A stretch of DNA of 64,000 nt. Origin: Coprobacillaceae bacterium UN01-12pH3A (lineage in GTDB: Bacteria > Bacillota_I > Bacilli_A > Erysipelotrichales > Coprobacillaceae). The first letter of the stretch is position 1; each line of letters starts with the position of its first letter. Positions 1 through 8,566 of the stretch are shown here, piece by piece. The stretch lies in assembly GCA_027676805.1 (NCBI GenBank), contig JAQENU010000001.1, forward strand, positions 310,001-374,000, in the 5' to 3' direction. Below the pieces are notes generated by a model. It ran no database searches. It saw nothing but the letters and a program-made list of their open reading frames with translations, and was not told the DNA's origin. The translations under genes and the position numbers were made by a program.

Positions 1-157
1 GATTGCAATCGGGGGCATCAGCTATAGCATCGGCGCTATTATTTACATTATTAAAAAGCCAAACTTTACAGAACGTTTTGGATTTCATGAATTATTTCAT
101 ATTTTCATAATGATTGGTACTTTCTTTCATTTCATTGCCATCGCATTATACATTTAA
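1..157 (+). CDS. Hemolysin III family membrane protein (C-terminal end, partial)
   Basis: Reading from base 2, the first 51 codons are open and end at TAA 155-157; the gene begins outside the window. The peptide contains GGISYSIGAIIYIIKKPNF followed by FGFHELFHIFIMIGTFFHF. This matches the C-terminal membrane segments of the HlyIII/PAQR-like family, with its conserved FGxHExFH histidines. Family members are seven-TM proteins of poorly defined function that may act as metal-dependent hydrolases; haemolysis is not generally established. A terminator hairpin overlaps the stop codon, so this is the last gene of its transcript. Confidence 0.8.
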   Translation, partial: IAIGGISYSIGAIIYIIKKPNFTERFGFHELFHIFIMIGTFFHFIAIALYI

Positions 158-180
158 ACACCTGCGGGTGTTTTTATTTT
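156..180 (+). terminator. Intrinsic terminator after the HlyIII-family gene
   Basis: AAACACC (156-162) pairs with GGTGTTT (167-173) around the tetraloop TGCG and runs into a T-rich tract (171-180). Confidence 0.8.
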
Positions 181-240
181 AAGCAATCTACACATTAGGA
201 CAATAAAAAAGACAAGTCTTTAGCTTGTCATCCCCTTACT

Positions 241-870
241 CTATTCTTTTACAAGACCTCTTTTTAGTCCTTGATCCCGGTAGGTCGTATCGTTTAATGC
301 TTTCAAATGATATCTGCCATCATATTCAATAACAGTTACCGAACAATTATCAATCCCACGATCCAATAAATCAATATTAAAATCCTGCGGCACCATTTCC
401 TTTAAAATTGCCATAATAGTTAGACCATGTGTCGTAATTAAAATATTACCATTTTCATGATGCGGTGTGATTTCATCAAAGAAAGAACGGACTCTTTCAC
501 GCACCATTGTTTCATTTTCACCACCGTCTTTTACCCAGCCTATTTTAATCGCTGCTTCAAAATCGCCGTTAAAAGGCTTCATCAGCACTTCGTTTTTTTC
601 TCCCTCTAACATACCAAAGTTAAATTCCTTTAGGCGTTTATCAATCGTTAAAGGAATTTTCCGGTTTTGAATAATAGCATTAGCTGTATCATATGCACGT
701 TCACTGATAGAGGTATACGCATGACTAAACGAAACATCATTCAATCCAATCCCTGCCCCGATCGCCTGATTGATTCCGGTCTGAGTTAAAGGCGAATCAC
801 ACCATCCCTGCACCATATCTTTTTGATTAAAAATAGTTTGTCCATGACGAACAATATAAAAGCTTATCAT
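241..870 (-). CDS. Histidine phosphatase family protein (phosphoglycerate-mutase-like)
   Basis: This 209-residue cytosolic protein opens with FYIVRHGQT, the RHG phosphohistidine signature of the histidine phosphatase superfamily. A second conserved His lies in ITTHGLT near residue 150, and a DSPLTQTG segment is typical of the fold. Such proteins remove phosphate from small metabolites or proteins; the substrate cannot be told from sequence. A strong AGGAGG sits just upstream of the ATG (876-882 on the plus strand). A terminator separates it from the upstream thiN-region genes, so it is probably its own transcript or reads through weakly from them. Confidence 0.85.
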   Translation of the reverse strand: MISFYIVRHGQTIFNQKDMVQGWCDSPLTQTGINQAIGAGIGLNDVSFSHAYTSISERAYDTANAIIQNRKIPLTIDKRLKEFNFGMLEGEKNEVLMKPFNGDFEAAIKIGWVKDGGENETMVRERVRSFFDEITPHHENGNILITTHGLTIMAILKEMVPQDFNIDLLDRGIDNCSVTVIEYDGRYHLKALNDTTYRDQGLKRGLVKE

Positions 871-882
871 ATCTTTCCTCCT

Positions 883-909
883 AAAAAAGAGAACTCATCG
901 TTCTCTTTT
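883..909 (-). terminator. Intrinsic terminator of the priA-thiN gene run
   Basis: AAAAGAGAAC (885-894) and GTTCTCTTTT (900-909) form a perfect 10-bp stem with a 5-nt loop. Read on the minus strand it ends in a U tract (from the A run 883-888). It lies between the small membrane-protein gene and the histidine phosphatase gene. Confidence 0.85.
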
Positions 910-913
910 GTGT

Positions 914-1081
914 TTATGCTGAAAATTTAGTTAGAATCCATAAACAAATTAAAACGACACCAAACAACGCCCATTTGATTCTGTCACTTTTGCTCATCAA
1001 TTCTTTCTTTTTCGTTTTTTCTTCAAATTCTTCATGATTCTGCTTACGTATTTCATTACGCTTTTCTCTTTTTGTTGCCAA
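914..1081 (-). CDS. Small single-TM basic protein downstream of thiN
   Basis: A 55-residue protein is predicted from a TTG start (1081-1079) that has GGGGGA about seven bases upstream; a longer in-frame ATG at 1117 lacks a ribosome site and lies inside thiN. The N-terminal half is highly charged (KREKRNEIRKQNHEEFEEKTKKK); the C-terminal ~20 residues (IKWALFGVVLICLWILTKF) form one membrane helix. The start sits one base past the thiN stop, indicating coupled translation. In B. subtilis the small gene after thiN is spoVM, but this protein is not SpoVM-like. I do not recognise its function. Confidence 0.6.
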   Translation of the reverse strand: MATKREKRNEIRKQNHEEFEEKTKKKELMSKSDRIKWALFGVVLICLWILTKFSA

Positions 1082-1082
1082 A

Positions 1083-1688
1083 CTATATTCCCCCTTTATT
1101 ATTCGATTGTACAACAATCACATCATTTGTTATTTCTATTTCACAAGTTTCGTTACATATCTCATTGGAAACACATAACGGATCATTGTTTTTCAATAAA
1201 TACCGGTCTAATGGATAGACGCATCCTTTAATGGTAATATAAGTATCCTGATCTGTAAAAAAAGACAGATAGCGATATTCCAGTTTATGTATACAGTGTT
1301 TGCCTGCTTTTAATAAATAGATCTTGTTTTGTTCATCCAAGACGGTTAAAGAATGATCCCGATATTTTTTAAGCATGCACAGCACCGCTAGGAAGTGATC
1401 CAGTCTTCCCCCTGTCACTCCATACAATACGATATCATTATACCCGTTTGATAATAAATATTCAATCGCTATTGCTGTATCTGTCTCATCTTTTTGCTGA
1501 GGCAATTGGATATTCTTGATCTTCTTTAAACAGTTTTTATCTTTTAATGAATCATAATCACCCACCACAACCATCGGCATGATTCCTTGTGACAACAATG
1601 TTTCTACACCGCCATCCACCCCAATATAAGGCAAATTGGGATTTAATGTCATCTGGGTAGGTGCCGCTCCGACTAATCCTGCTTTCAT
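1083..1688 (-). CDS. thiN: Thiamine diphosphokinase
   Basis: This 201-residue cytosolic enzyme transfers pyrophosphate from ATP to thiamine, giving thiamine diphosphate. Family marks are IGVDGGVETLL near the N-terminus, VVGDYDSLKD near residue 45, QKDETDTAIA near residue 65 and TGGRLDHFLA near residue 95, the usual substrate-binding motifs of TPK catalytic domains. The C-terminal part is the beta-rich thiamine-binding domain. The ATG overlaps the rpe stop codon (ATGA), so translation is coupled. The rsgA-rpe-thiN order is the standard Firmicutes arrangement, supporting the call. Confidence 0.92.
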   Translation of the reverse strand: MKAGLVGAAPTQMTLNPNLPYIGVDGGVETLLSQGIMPMVVVGDYDSLKDKNCLKKIKNIQLPQQKDETDTAIAIEYLLSNGYNDIVLYGVTGGRLDHFLAVLCMLKKYRDHSLTVLDEQNKIYLLKAGKHCIHKLEYRYLSFFTDQDTYITIKGCVYPLDRYLLKNNDPLCVSNEICNETCEIEITNDVIVVQSNNKGGI

Positions 1689-2332
1689 TTTAATGACTCG
1701 ATTGCTTTTTGTGTATTCTCATGTTTAAAGATATAGCTTCCTGCTACTAATACATCAGCTCCGGCAGCTTTGCATTGACTTCCGGTTGCTTCATTGATTC
1801 CGCCATCCACTTCAATCAGGCATTGAATTTTTTCCTGATCAATCCAGTTACGGAGTGTTTTTATTTTGTCTATGGCTCCTAACATAAAGGATTGTCCGCC
1901 AAATCCCGGTTCTACGCTCATCACCAAGACTAAATCTAAATCAGATAATAATGGTCGAATCGCTTCCACACTGGTATTAGGTTTGATGCTGAGTCCGGCT
2001 TTAATTCCCTGATCCTTTATTTTAGCGATCACCGTTTTGATTTGATCAAGATTATCATAAGCTTCATAGTGAAACGTAATCAGATCGGCTCCCGCTTTGA
2101 TGAAATCAGTCAAATATTTGTTTGGATCACTGATCATCAAATGAACATCTAAAAATAAATCCGTGACTTTTCTAACATCACTTAAAATACTATAGCCAAA
2201 TGAAATATTAGGCACGAAATGCCCGTCCATTACATCATAATGAAGCCAGCCTGCACCGCCGTCTTCTATCTTTTTAATATCTGTCTTTAAATCAGCAAAA
2301 TTGGCTGATAAAACTGATGGTGAAATAATCAT
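1685..2332 (-). CDS. rpe: Ribulose-phosphate 3-epimerase
   Basis: This 215-residue TIM-barrel enzyme interconverts ribulose 5-phosphate and xylulose 5-phosphate in the pentose phosphate pathway. It starts with SPSVLSANFADL, has the metal-site segment LHYDVMDGHFVPN near residue 32, LDVHLMI near residue 64, VEPGFGGQSF near residue 140 and VDGGIN near residue 175, all diagnostic. Length is normal for the family. Its ATG overlaps the rsgA stop by one base (TAATG) and its own stop overlaps the thiN start, so the three genes are tightly coupled. Confidence 0.95.
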   Translation of the reverse strand: MIISPSVLSANFADLKTDIKKIEDGGAGWLHYDVMDGHFVPNISFGYSILSDVRKVTDLFLDVHLMISDPNKYLTDFIKAGADLITFHYEAYDNLDQIKTVIAKIKDQGIKAGLSIKPNTSVEAIRPLLSDLDLVLVMSVEPGFGGQSFMLGAIDKIKTLRNWIDQEKIQCLIEVDGGINEATGSQCKAAGADVLVAGSYIFKHENTQKAIESLK

Positions 2333-3204
2333 TAGTATTTTTCCTTTCTATTTTTGATTTCATTTAAAAACTGTAAGTAATGCTGGTAACGTGTTTGAGC
2401 AATTTCTCCTGCTTCAACGGCTTCTTTGACCCTGCAGTGAGGTTCTGAATCATGCAGGCAGCCCCTAAATTTACACTGTGCTGACAATTCGGCAAAATCA
2501 TGGTAGGCGGTAGCTGCTTCTTCTTTGCTCATCTCTAATTCAAGTGAAGAAAAGCCAGGTGTATCGGCTACCAGTCCGCCAAGGATTTTCACTAATTCCA
2601 CATGACGGGTCGTATGTCGCCCACGTCCTAAGGCTTTAGAAATTTCACTGGTTTCTAAATTTAAATGGATATTCAAGGCATTCAGTAGCGTTGATTTCCC
2701 TACTCCGCTTTGTCCGGTAATCACACTTTCTTTCCCTTTGAATACTTCCTGAATCGTTTCCAAGCCGGTCTCATCTTTTGCACTCAGCAAATGAATCTCA
2801 TAGCCGCTCTTACGATAGTTTTCAATATCTTTTAATAAAGGATCATCAGAATCGATCAAATCCGCTTTAGTAATACATATCACCGGTTTAATTTTTGAAG
2901 CTTCAATCAGTAAGAGGAATTTATCCAGCAGCAATGTTGAAAAGTCCGGCTCTTTCGCTGACACGACAATGATTGCCTGATCGATATTGCTGATTGGCGG
3001 TCGTACCAAAAAATTGCGTCGTTCTTTGACTTCCATGATATAACCGGCAGTTTTGTTTTCTATTTGAAAGACCACTTCATCTCCCACTAATGGTTTAAAA
3101 TCAATATTTCTAAATTTTCCTCGTGCACGGCATTCATAAATCATCTCATCGCTTTGCACATAGTAAAATCCGGATAAAGCTTTTATAATCTTTCCTTCTG
3201 GCAT
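2332..3204 (-). CDS. rsgA: Ribosome small-subunit-dependent GTPase A
   Basis: This 290-residue circularly permuted GTPase acts late in 30S subunit maturation. An N-terminal OB-fold (residues ~1-70) is followed by G motifs in permuted order: TKAD (G4) near 118, GQSGVGKSTLLN (G1) near 165 and DTPGFSS (G3) near 215. The C-terminal zinc site is visible as CKFRGCLHDSEPHCRV near residue 245. AAAGGAGAAAACT precedes the ATG. It follows prkC by 11 bases, the same neighbour order as cpgA in B. subtilis, whose product is a known PrkC substrate. Confidence 0.95.
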   Translation of the reverse strand: MPEGKIIKALSGFYYVQSDEMIYECRARGKFRNIDFKPLVGDEVVFQIENKTAGYIMEVKERRNFLVRPPISNIDQAIIVVSAKEPDFSTLLLDKFLLLIEASKIKPVICITKADLIDSDDPLLKDIENYRKSGYEIHLLSAKDETGLETIQEVFKGKESVITGQSGVGKSTLLNALNIHLNLETSEISKALGRGRHTTRHVELVKILGGLVADTPGFSSLELEMSKEEAATAYHDFAELSAQCKFRGCLHDSEPHCRVKEAVEAGEIAQTRYQHYLQFLNEIKNRKEKY

Positions 3205-3215
3205 AGTTTTCTCCT

Positions 3216-5096
3216 TTATTGACCAGTCGTCGGTGTATCGGTATTCGGTTTATCACTTGGGTTCTCCGTCTGCCCATTTCCCGGCGTAGTTGTATTTCCA
3301 TTATTATTTTGTCCATTATTGCTGCTTCCGCCGCTATTGGTCCCATTGCTTGTGCCATTATTATCGTCATCATCGGGATCTTCGGTCGGAAGATCAGGCT
3401 TTTTATCATAATAATCGAGCGTAATAGCTTCACCTTTTTTATGAACCACTGTTCCGGCGCTTAATGACTGTCCCTCTACGACATTAATCTTCATGTTTTG
3501 AATCTGATAGATCGCTGTAGGAGCCGGCAAAACATTTAATGTCACAACAAATCCCTGACTTTCTAAGTTCGCTTTAGCACTAAAGACATCCATTCCTAAA
3601 TAGTTCTCTACTTTGATCGATAATCCGCTTGAAACTTTCAGCGTGATAATTTTATTAGGCGCATCCGGTACAATCTTTTGTCCTTCATCAATCGATTGTG
3701 AAATAACAGTTCCTTCAGCTTCCTCACTCTCCTGTTCGATGACATTGACCACCATGCCCATATCATCTAATTCTTTTTTGGCGGTATCAATGTTTTTACC
3801 TAAATAATTGCCAATTAAAATATATTTTCCTTTTGAGACCGTTAATCGCACTTCTGATTTTTCCTTGACCTCTTTACCTGATGACGGATTAACTGCAACA
3901 ACATGATTTTCTTCATATTCATCAGAAACAGTATAGCTGATCAAATCGGAAACAACTAAATTATTTTTTTCCAACTCTGCTTTTGCTTCTTCTAATGTTT
4001 TTCCAACGACATTGGGAATTTCTACCAGCTTTTCTTTTTTCGCAAAAGGATTTGCCATCACAATATAAAGTCCGACAACAAAAAGAATCACTGCGACCAT
4101 TCCCGCATAAGCTGCCAGCTTCATTTGCTTTTTCTTTTTAGCTTTCTTATCTTCTTCACTGACGACCGGTTCTGCTGCCGGGATTTCCGGCTGGCTGTAA
4201 AATTCATCGTTCCCAACGACAATCGTTGTATCCTCATCTTCCTGAGCGACAAAGGTTATTTTTTCATCATTCGGATGATCTAAAGCCTGTTTTAAATCCT
4301 CCAGCATCTGATTCGCATTCTGATAGCGATTCTCTACATTTTTAGCGGTTGCCTTGATAATGATGTTTTCCACAGACTGATAAATGGTCGGGTTGATCTC
4401 ACGTACTGACGGTAATTCTTCCCGCATATGTTTTAACGCTATATTGACTGGTGATTCACCATTAAAAGGGACTTGCCCGACTAACAATTCATAAAACATG
4501 ATTCCTAATGAATAAATATCGCTTTGAATCGTTGCTTTTTCCCCGCGGGCAATTTCCGGAGCTAAGTAATGCAAAGATCCCATAATCGTATCGGCTTTCG
4601 TCACATTCGTTACGGTTTGAACCGAAGCAATCCCAAAGTCAGCGATTTTGGCGATGCCGCCATTGGTCACTAAAATGTTCTGCGGTTTTAAATCACGATG
4701 GATAATGCCGCATTTATGAGCAGCTGCTACTCCGTTTGCTACTTGTTTCATCACATCGATTGCTTCTGCCATATGCAGGGCTCCACGCTTAAAAATAAGT
4801 TCCTTTAACGTCTGACCGGAAACATATTCCATGACAATGTAATATTTGCCGTTTTCTTCTCCCACATCATATATTTCAACAATATTCTTATTGCTTAATG
4901 TTGCCGCAGCGCTGGCTTCACGCTTAAAACGCTGAACATATATTGGATCTTCGGCTAATACCTCACGCAATATTTTAACCGCAACTTCGCGTTTTAAAAT
5001 CAGGTCTTCTGCCAGATAGACATCTGCCATTCCCCCTTGACCGATGATCGCTTTAATTTCATAACGATCATCTATAATTCTATTTTGATTCGGCAT
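3216..5096 (-). CDS. prkC: PASTA-domain serine/threonine protein kinase
   Basis: A membrane Hanks-type kinase that senses peptidoglycan or muropeptides. The kinase domain (residues ~10-270) shows GQGGMADVYLA, the ATP lysine in REVAVKIL, HRDLKPQN and DFGIA. One TM helix lies near residues 330-350, followed by three extracellular PASTA repeats and an Asn/Gly/Ser/Thr-rich, probably disordered tail. The start is set at the ATG of MPNQNRI because AGGAGG lies eight bases upstream (5103-5108 region); an ORF to 5120 has no ribosome site. It overlaps the end of the cognate phosphatase gene by 17 bases, indicating coupled expression. Confidence 0.93.
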   Translation of the reverse strand: MPNQNRIIDDRYEIKAIIGQGGMADVYLAEDLILKREVAVKILREVLAEDPIYVQRFKREASAAATLSNKNIVEIYDVGEENGKYYIVMEYVSGQTLKELIFKRGALHMAEAIDVMKQVANGVAAAHKCGIIHRDLKPQNILVTNGGIAKIADFGIASVQTVTNVTKADTIMGSLHYLAPEIARGEKATIQSDIYSLGIMFYELLVGQVPFNGESPVNIALKHMREELPSVREINPTIYQSVENIIIKATAKNVENRYQNANQMLEDLKQALDHPNDEKITFVAQEDEDTTIVVGNDEFYSQPEIPAAEPVVSEEDKKAKKKKQMKLAAYAGMVAVILFVVGLYIVMANPFAKKEKLVEIPNVVGKTLEEAKAELEKNNLVVSDLISYTVSDEYEENHVVAVNPSSGKEVKEKSEVRLTVSKGKYILIGNYLGKNIDTAKKELDDMGMVVNVIEQESEEAEGTVISQSIDEGQKIVPDAPNKIITLKVSSGLSIKVENYLGMDVFSAKANLESQGFVVTLNVLPAPTAIYQIQNMKINVVEGQSLSAGTVVHKKGEAITLDYYDKKPDLPTEDPDDDDNNGTSNGTNSGGSSNNGQNNNGNTTTPGNGQTENPSDKPNTDTPTTGQ

Positions 5097-5829
5097 TAAG
5101 GTCGCCTCCTTCCACTTCAATTAATGCAACACTGATATTGTCACTTCCGTTTTGCTTCAATGCCAGCTGGATTAAACAATGACATTTATTTGCCACTGTT
5201 CCCTTGCTCATGACAATCTCTCTGATTTGTTCATCACTCACTGCATTATATAAGCCATCACTGCATAGAAGTAAATAACCCGGCTTTAAGCTGTATTCTT
5301 GAATAAATACTTCAATTTCTTCATTGATTCCGACCGCTTTCATCAAAACATTGCGTTTTGGATGAAATTTGGCTTCTTCTTTAGAGATTACCCCCGATTT
5401 AATCAGTTCATTCACAAACGTATCATCATCTGTCAGCTGAGTAATTTCATGATGAATATGATAACAGCGGCTATCTCCGATATTGCCGACGTATACTTTA
5501 TCCTGATAAATCAGCGCTACGACAATCGTCGTTCCCATTCCGGCATGCAAAGGGGAGGTTTGAGCTTGTCTTTTGGTGACCTGATTTGCTTCTTTAATCG
5601 CATCTTTCAGCCATGACTTGGCTTCTTCACTTGAAATAAAGCCCGGCATCATTTTAAAACAATCCACGAGATATTCACAGACGATCTTGGAAGCAAGTTC
5701 ACCCGAATTGTGACCGCCCATGCCGTCGCAGACTAAAGCCAGCAATTGTCCGCCGCGCGTGTTGACAATCGCCACTTTATCCTGATTGGATGTACGTCTT
5801 CCTATATTTGTCTCATCAAATACTTTCAT
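5080..5829 (-). CDS. prpC: PP2C-family protein phosphatase (partner of PrkC)
   Basis: This 249-residue Mn-dependent PP2C phosphatase is expected to dephosphorylate PrkC and its targets. Motifs include RTSNQDKVAI near residue 13, VCDGMGGHNSGE near residue 36, GTTIVVALI near 105, NIGDSRCY near 118 and GSDNISVALIEV near 228, whose aspartates form the metal centre. It lacks TM segments, so it is cytosolic. It lies four bases after rlmN and overlaps prkC by 17 bases; kinase-phosphatase pairs in this order are standard in Firmicutes. Confidence 0.93.
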   Translation of the reverse strand: MKVFDETNIGRRTSNQDKVAIVNTRGGQLLALVCDGMGGHNSGELASKIVCEYLVDCFKMMPGFISSEEAKSWLKDAIKEANQVTKRQAQTSPLHAGMGTTIVVALIYQDKVYVGNIGDSRCYHIHHEITQLTDDDTFVNELIKSGVISKEEAKFHPKRNVLMKAVGINEEIEVFIQEYSLKPGYLLLCSDGLYNAVSDEQIREIVMSKGTVANKCHCLIQLALKQNGSDNISVALIEVEGGDLNAESK

Positions 5830-5833
5830 GTTC

Positions 5834-6865
5834 TCACCTCTGGAATTTTGCTCTTAACTGACCACAGGCACCATCAATATCTGCCCCATGCTCACGGCGA
5901 ATCGTCGCTCTTACCTTTAATCTGGCTAATTCGTTATAGAATGCCTCAATCGTTTCTTTGCTTGCTGATTGATAGCCATGCTCATCCACACTGTTATAAG
6001 GGATGAGATTGACATAAGCATTTAACCCTTTTACATAATGCGCCAGCTGTCTGGCACAAACCAAACTGTCATTAACATCTTTTAATAAGATATATTCAAA
6101 TGTGATGCGGCGGTTTGTTTTCTCACTGTATCTTTTGATCGATTGTCTCAATGTATCCATCGGATATTTTTTATTGATGGGCATTAGCTGATTACGAATT
6201 TCATCATTAGGCGCATGCAATGAAATCGCTAAATTAGCCTGTAAGCCTAAATCTCCGTAAGCTTCTATCTTATCACATAACCCGCATGTCGATACTGTGA
6301 TATGGCGTGCTCCGATCGCTAAGCCTTTTGGTTCATTGATCGTTTGAATAAATTTGGTCACTTCTTCGTAATTATCAAAAGGTTCTCCGGTTCCCATCAC
6401 CACAACATGGCTTACACGTTCACGCTCTTTTAGCAAATCAAATTGAACATGCATGATTTGGGCAACCATTTCCCCCGAAGTAAGGTTACGCTGTTTTTTC
6501 AACAGTCCGCTTGCACAAAAAGAGCACCCCATATTACATCCTACCTGGCTTGTGACACAGACTGAATTCCCATATTCCATACGCATCAGCACCGTTTCAA
6601 TCAGATGCCCATCCATCAATTCAAATAAATATTTCGTTGTTCCATCTTTTGACACTTGTTTTTTCTTAACCTTTAAGAAATCAATCACAAAGCTTTCCTG
6701 CAGCTTAGCCTGCAAATCCTTATTTAAGTTTGTCATTTCTTTAAAATCTTTCGCAAACTTGACATACAGCCAGTCAAAAACCTGCATCGCTCTGAATTTC
6801 TTTTCATTTAAAGATAAAAAGGCTTCTGTTAGTTCTGTTAAATTATAATCATAAATTGCTTTCAT
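5834..6865 (-). CDS. rlmN: Dual-specificity 23S rRNA A2503 / tRNA A37 C2-methyltransferase
   Basis: This 343-residue radical-SAM enzyme methylates C2 of A2503 in 23S rRNA and A37 in some tRNAs. The cluster-binding motif CNMGCSFC lies near residue 110 in QVGCNMGCSFCAS. GTGEPFDNYEEV near 155 is the SAM-binding GGE-type motif, and the resolving cysteine is in IRREHGADIDGACGQL at the C-terminus. AAAGGAG precedes the ATG, which overlaps the end of rsmB by 17 bases. Confidence 0.95.
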   Translation of the reverse strand: MKAIYDYNLTELTEAFLSLNEKKFRAMQVFDWLYVKFAKDFKEMTNLNKDLQAKLQESFVIDFLKVKKKQVSKDGTTKYLFELMDGHLIETVLMRMEYGNSVCVTSQVGCNMGCSFCASGLLKKQRNLTSGEMVAQIMHVQFDLLKERERVSHVVVMGTGEPFDNYEEVTKFIQTINEPKGLAIGARHITVSTCGLCDKIEAYGDLGLQANLAISLHAPNDEIRNQLMPINKKYPMDTLRQSIKRYSEKTNRRITFEYILLKDVNDSLVCARQLAHYVKGLNAYVNLIPYNSVDEHGYQSASKETIEAFYNELARLKVRATIRREHGADIDGACGQLRAKFQR

Positions 6866-8120
6866 TATCTGCTCCTTTAGTTAGTTTACACATATAAAAT
6901 CCATCACTGTGATATTCATACGGTAAAATCAGTTTTTCTTCTACACATTGCATGGCTGGATACTGTTTCATAAAGTTTTCCATCTGCATTTGATTTTCTT
7001 TTTTGTTGATAGTACACGTACTGTATACCATCGTTCCCCCGGGTTTTAATAAATAATAGGCAACCTCCAGTAATTGCCTTTGCAGCGTGATGATTCCATC
7101 CATAGAATCAGGCGCCTGATATTTGATTTCCGGTTTACGCGCGATGACGCCCAGTCCGGAACAAGGAGCATCCAATAAAAGATAATCAAAGGTTTCATCC
7201 GGATATACCTCTCTTAACTGGGTAGAATCCATCGCATGTGCAGTGATGTTTACCGCTCCCAAACGTTCAGCATTCATTTCAATCAGCTGAATTTTATGCT
7301 CATGAATATCATAGGCTTCAATCTTGCCGGTATTGTTCATCAGTGCGCTTAGATGCGTCGTCTTGGATCCCGGAGCACTGCACATATCAAGAACATAACT
7401 GTTTTCTTTCGGGTTCAGGAAACGTGCCACTAATTGACTGGATTCATCTTGGATCGTTACTTTTCCTGATTTAAAAAGTTCATGATGAGCAATGTTGCCT
7501 TTTTCAAAAAGGATAGCGTCTTCACTCAGCTCTCCGGCTTTAAAAGCAGGAAATTTCGCCAATATCTCCTCACGACTTGCTTTTAATGTATTAACACGTC
7601 CCGCTAAAGACGGCTTTTCTAAATAGCTGTGACAGATCTGAATTGCTTTTTCTTTTCCTAGCTGTTTATTTAGCAGCTTTACCAACCATAAAGGCGTTGA
7701 TGTTTCGATGCTTAAATAATCTAACTCATCTTTCGCTTCAATTGGACGTACACCTTGACGTATGAAATTTCTTAAAATGGCATTCATCAGCTTTGAACGC
7801 TGCATACCGTATTTCTTTTTTATCATATCCACTGCTTCATTACATACAGCATAGGTGGGAATCTTCGTTAAAAAGATCAGCTGATAAAAAGAGATCAGCA
7901 AAACTGCCCGCTCATAAGCTTTAATTTTACCATGAACAAACGGCTCTAATTGATACATCAGATAAATTTCATTTTGCACCGTTCCATAAACGATACGGGT
8001 AATCAAATCTTTATCTTCACGTGATAAAGGTGTTTTTTCCAAAGCCGCATTGAGTTCTATATTTAAATAGCTTTGTTTAGTCTGATAATGATATATGATA
8101 TCTGCTGCTATTTTTCTCAT
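6849..8120 (-). CDS. rsmB: 16S rRNA (cytosine-967 C5)-methyltransferase
   Basis: This 423-residue protein has an N-terminal NusB-like RNA-binding domain (residues ~1-135) and a C-terminal SAM methyltransferase domain. Visible motifs are VLDMCSAPGSKTTHL (SAM binding, near 243), LLLDAPCSGLGV with the PC catalytic motif (near 315) and MVYSTCTINKKEN with the second cysteine (TC, near 365). It modifies C967 of 16S rRNA in the cytosol. ATGA overlap with the upstream Sel1 gene shows coupled translation. Confidence 0.94.
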   Translation of the reverse strand: MRKIAADIIYHYQTKQSYLNIELNAALEKTPLSREDKDLITRIVYGTVQNEIYLMYQLEPFVHGKIKAYERAVLLISFYQLIFLTKIPTYAVCNEAVDMIKKKYGMQRSKLMNAILRNFIRQGVRPIEAKDELDYLSIETSTPLWLVKLLNKQLGKEKAIQICHSYLEKPSLAGRVNTLKASREEILAKFPAFKAGELSEDAILFEKGNIAHHELFKSGKVTIQDESSQLVARFLNPKENSYVLDMCSAPGSKTTHLSALMNNTGKIEAYDIHEHKIQLIEMNAERLGAVNITAHAMDSTQLREVYPDETFDYLLLDAPCSGLGVIARKPEIKYQAPDSMDGIITLQRQLLEVAYYLLKPGGTMVYSTCTINKKENQMQMENFMKQYPAMQCVEEKLILPYEYHSDGFYMCKLTKGADNESNL

Positions 8121-8557
8121 TGGGTCCCCCTAAAACGGCTGAAAAAACTTTTTTTATATACTTTTCGAATAAAACGCTTGGCATCCACATCCGTTTTTGC
8201 CGCTTCTTCCATCAGTGCTTTTCCGATTTCTTCGTCCTGTGTCACCCCTTCACCTCTGTAATAGCAAAGGGCTAAATTATATTTGGACTGATCATATCCT
8301 AAATCTGAGCCTTTCTGATACCAAAAGACTGCTTTTTCTAAATCCTTGGTCACACCATCACCATTGGCATAACAGACACCTAATGCCTGAATGCTTTGCA
8401 CATGTCCGCTGCCGGCTGCTTTTTTAAAACATTCAATCGCTTTATTCATGTCCGGTTCAATAGACTTTCCGGTATAATAAGCAAATCCCAGCTGATAGAT
8501 CGCATCAAGATTTCCTTTTGCTGCTTCCTGTTTTATCTTTTCTATTTTATTACTCAT
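8117..8557 (-). CDS. Sel1-repeat (TPR-like) protein
   Basis: This 146-residue soluble protein consists of about three Sel1-like repeats: GNLDAIYQLGFAYYTGKSIE, GHVQSIQALGVCYANGDGVT and LGYDQSKYNLALCYYRGEGVT, each with the A..LG..Y..G.GV pattern, plus a basic C-terminal tail (RKVYKKSFFSRFRG). Such repeats mediate protein-protein contacts; the partner is unknown. It sits between priA and rsmB, where many Firmicutes carry def and fmt; neither is seen here. Its stop overlaps the rsmB start. Confidence 0.8.
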   Translation of the reverse strand: MSNKIEKIKQEAAKGNLDAIYQLGFAYYTGKSIEPDMNKAIECFKKAAGSGHVQSIQALGVCYANGDGVTKDLEKAVFWYQKGSDLGYDQSKYNLALCYYRGEGVTQDEEIGKALMEEAAKTDVDAKRFIRKVYKKSFFSRFRGTQ

Positions 8558-8566
8558 GCTTTTCTC

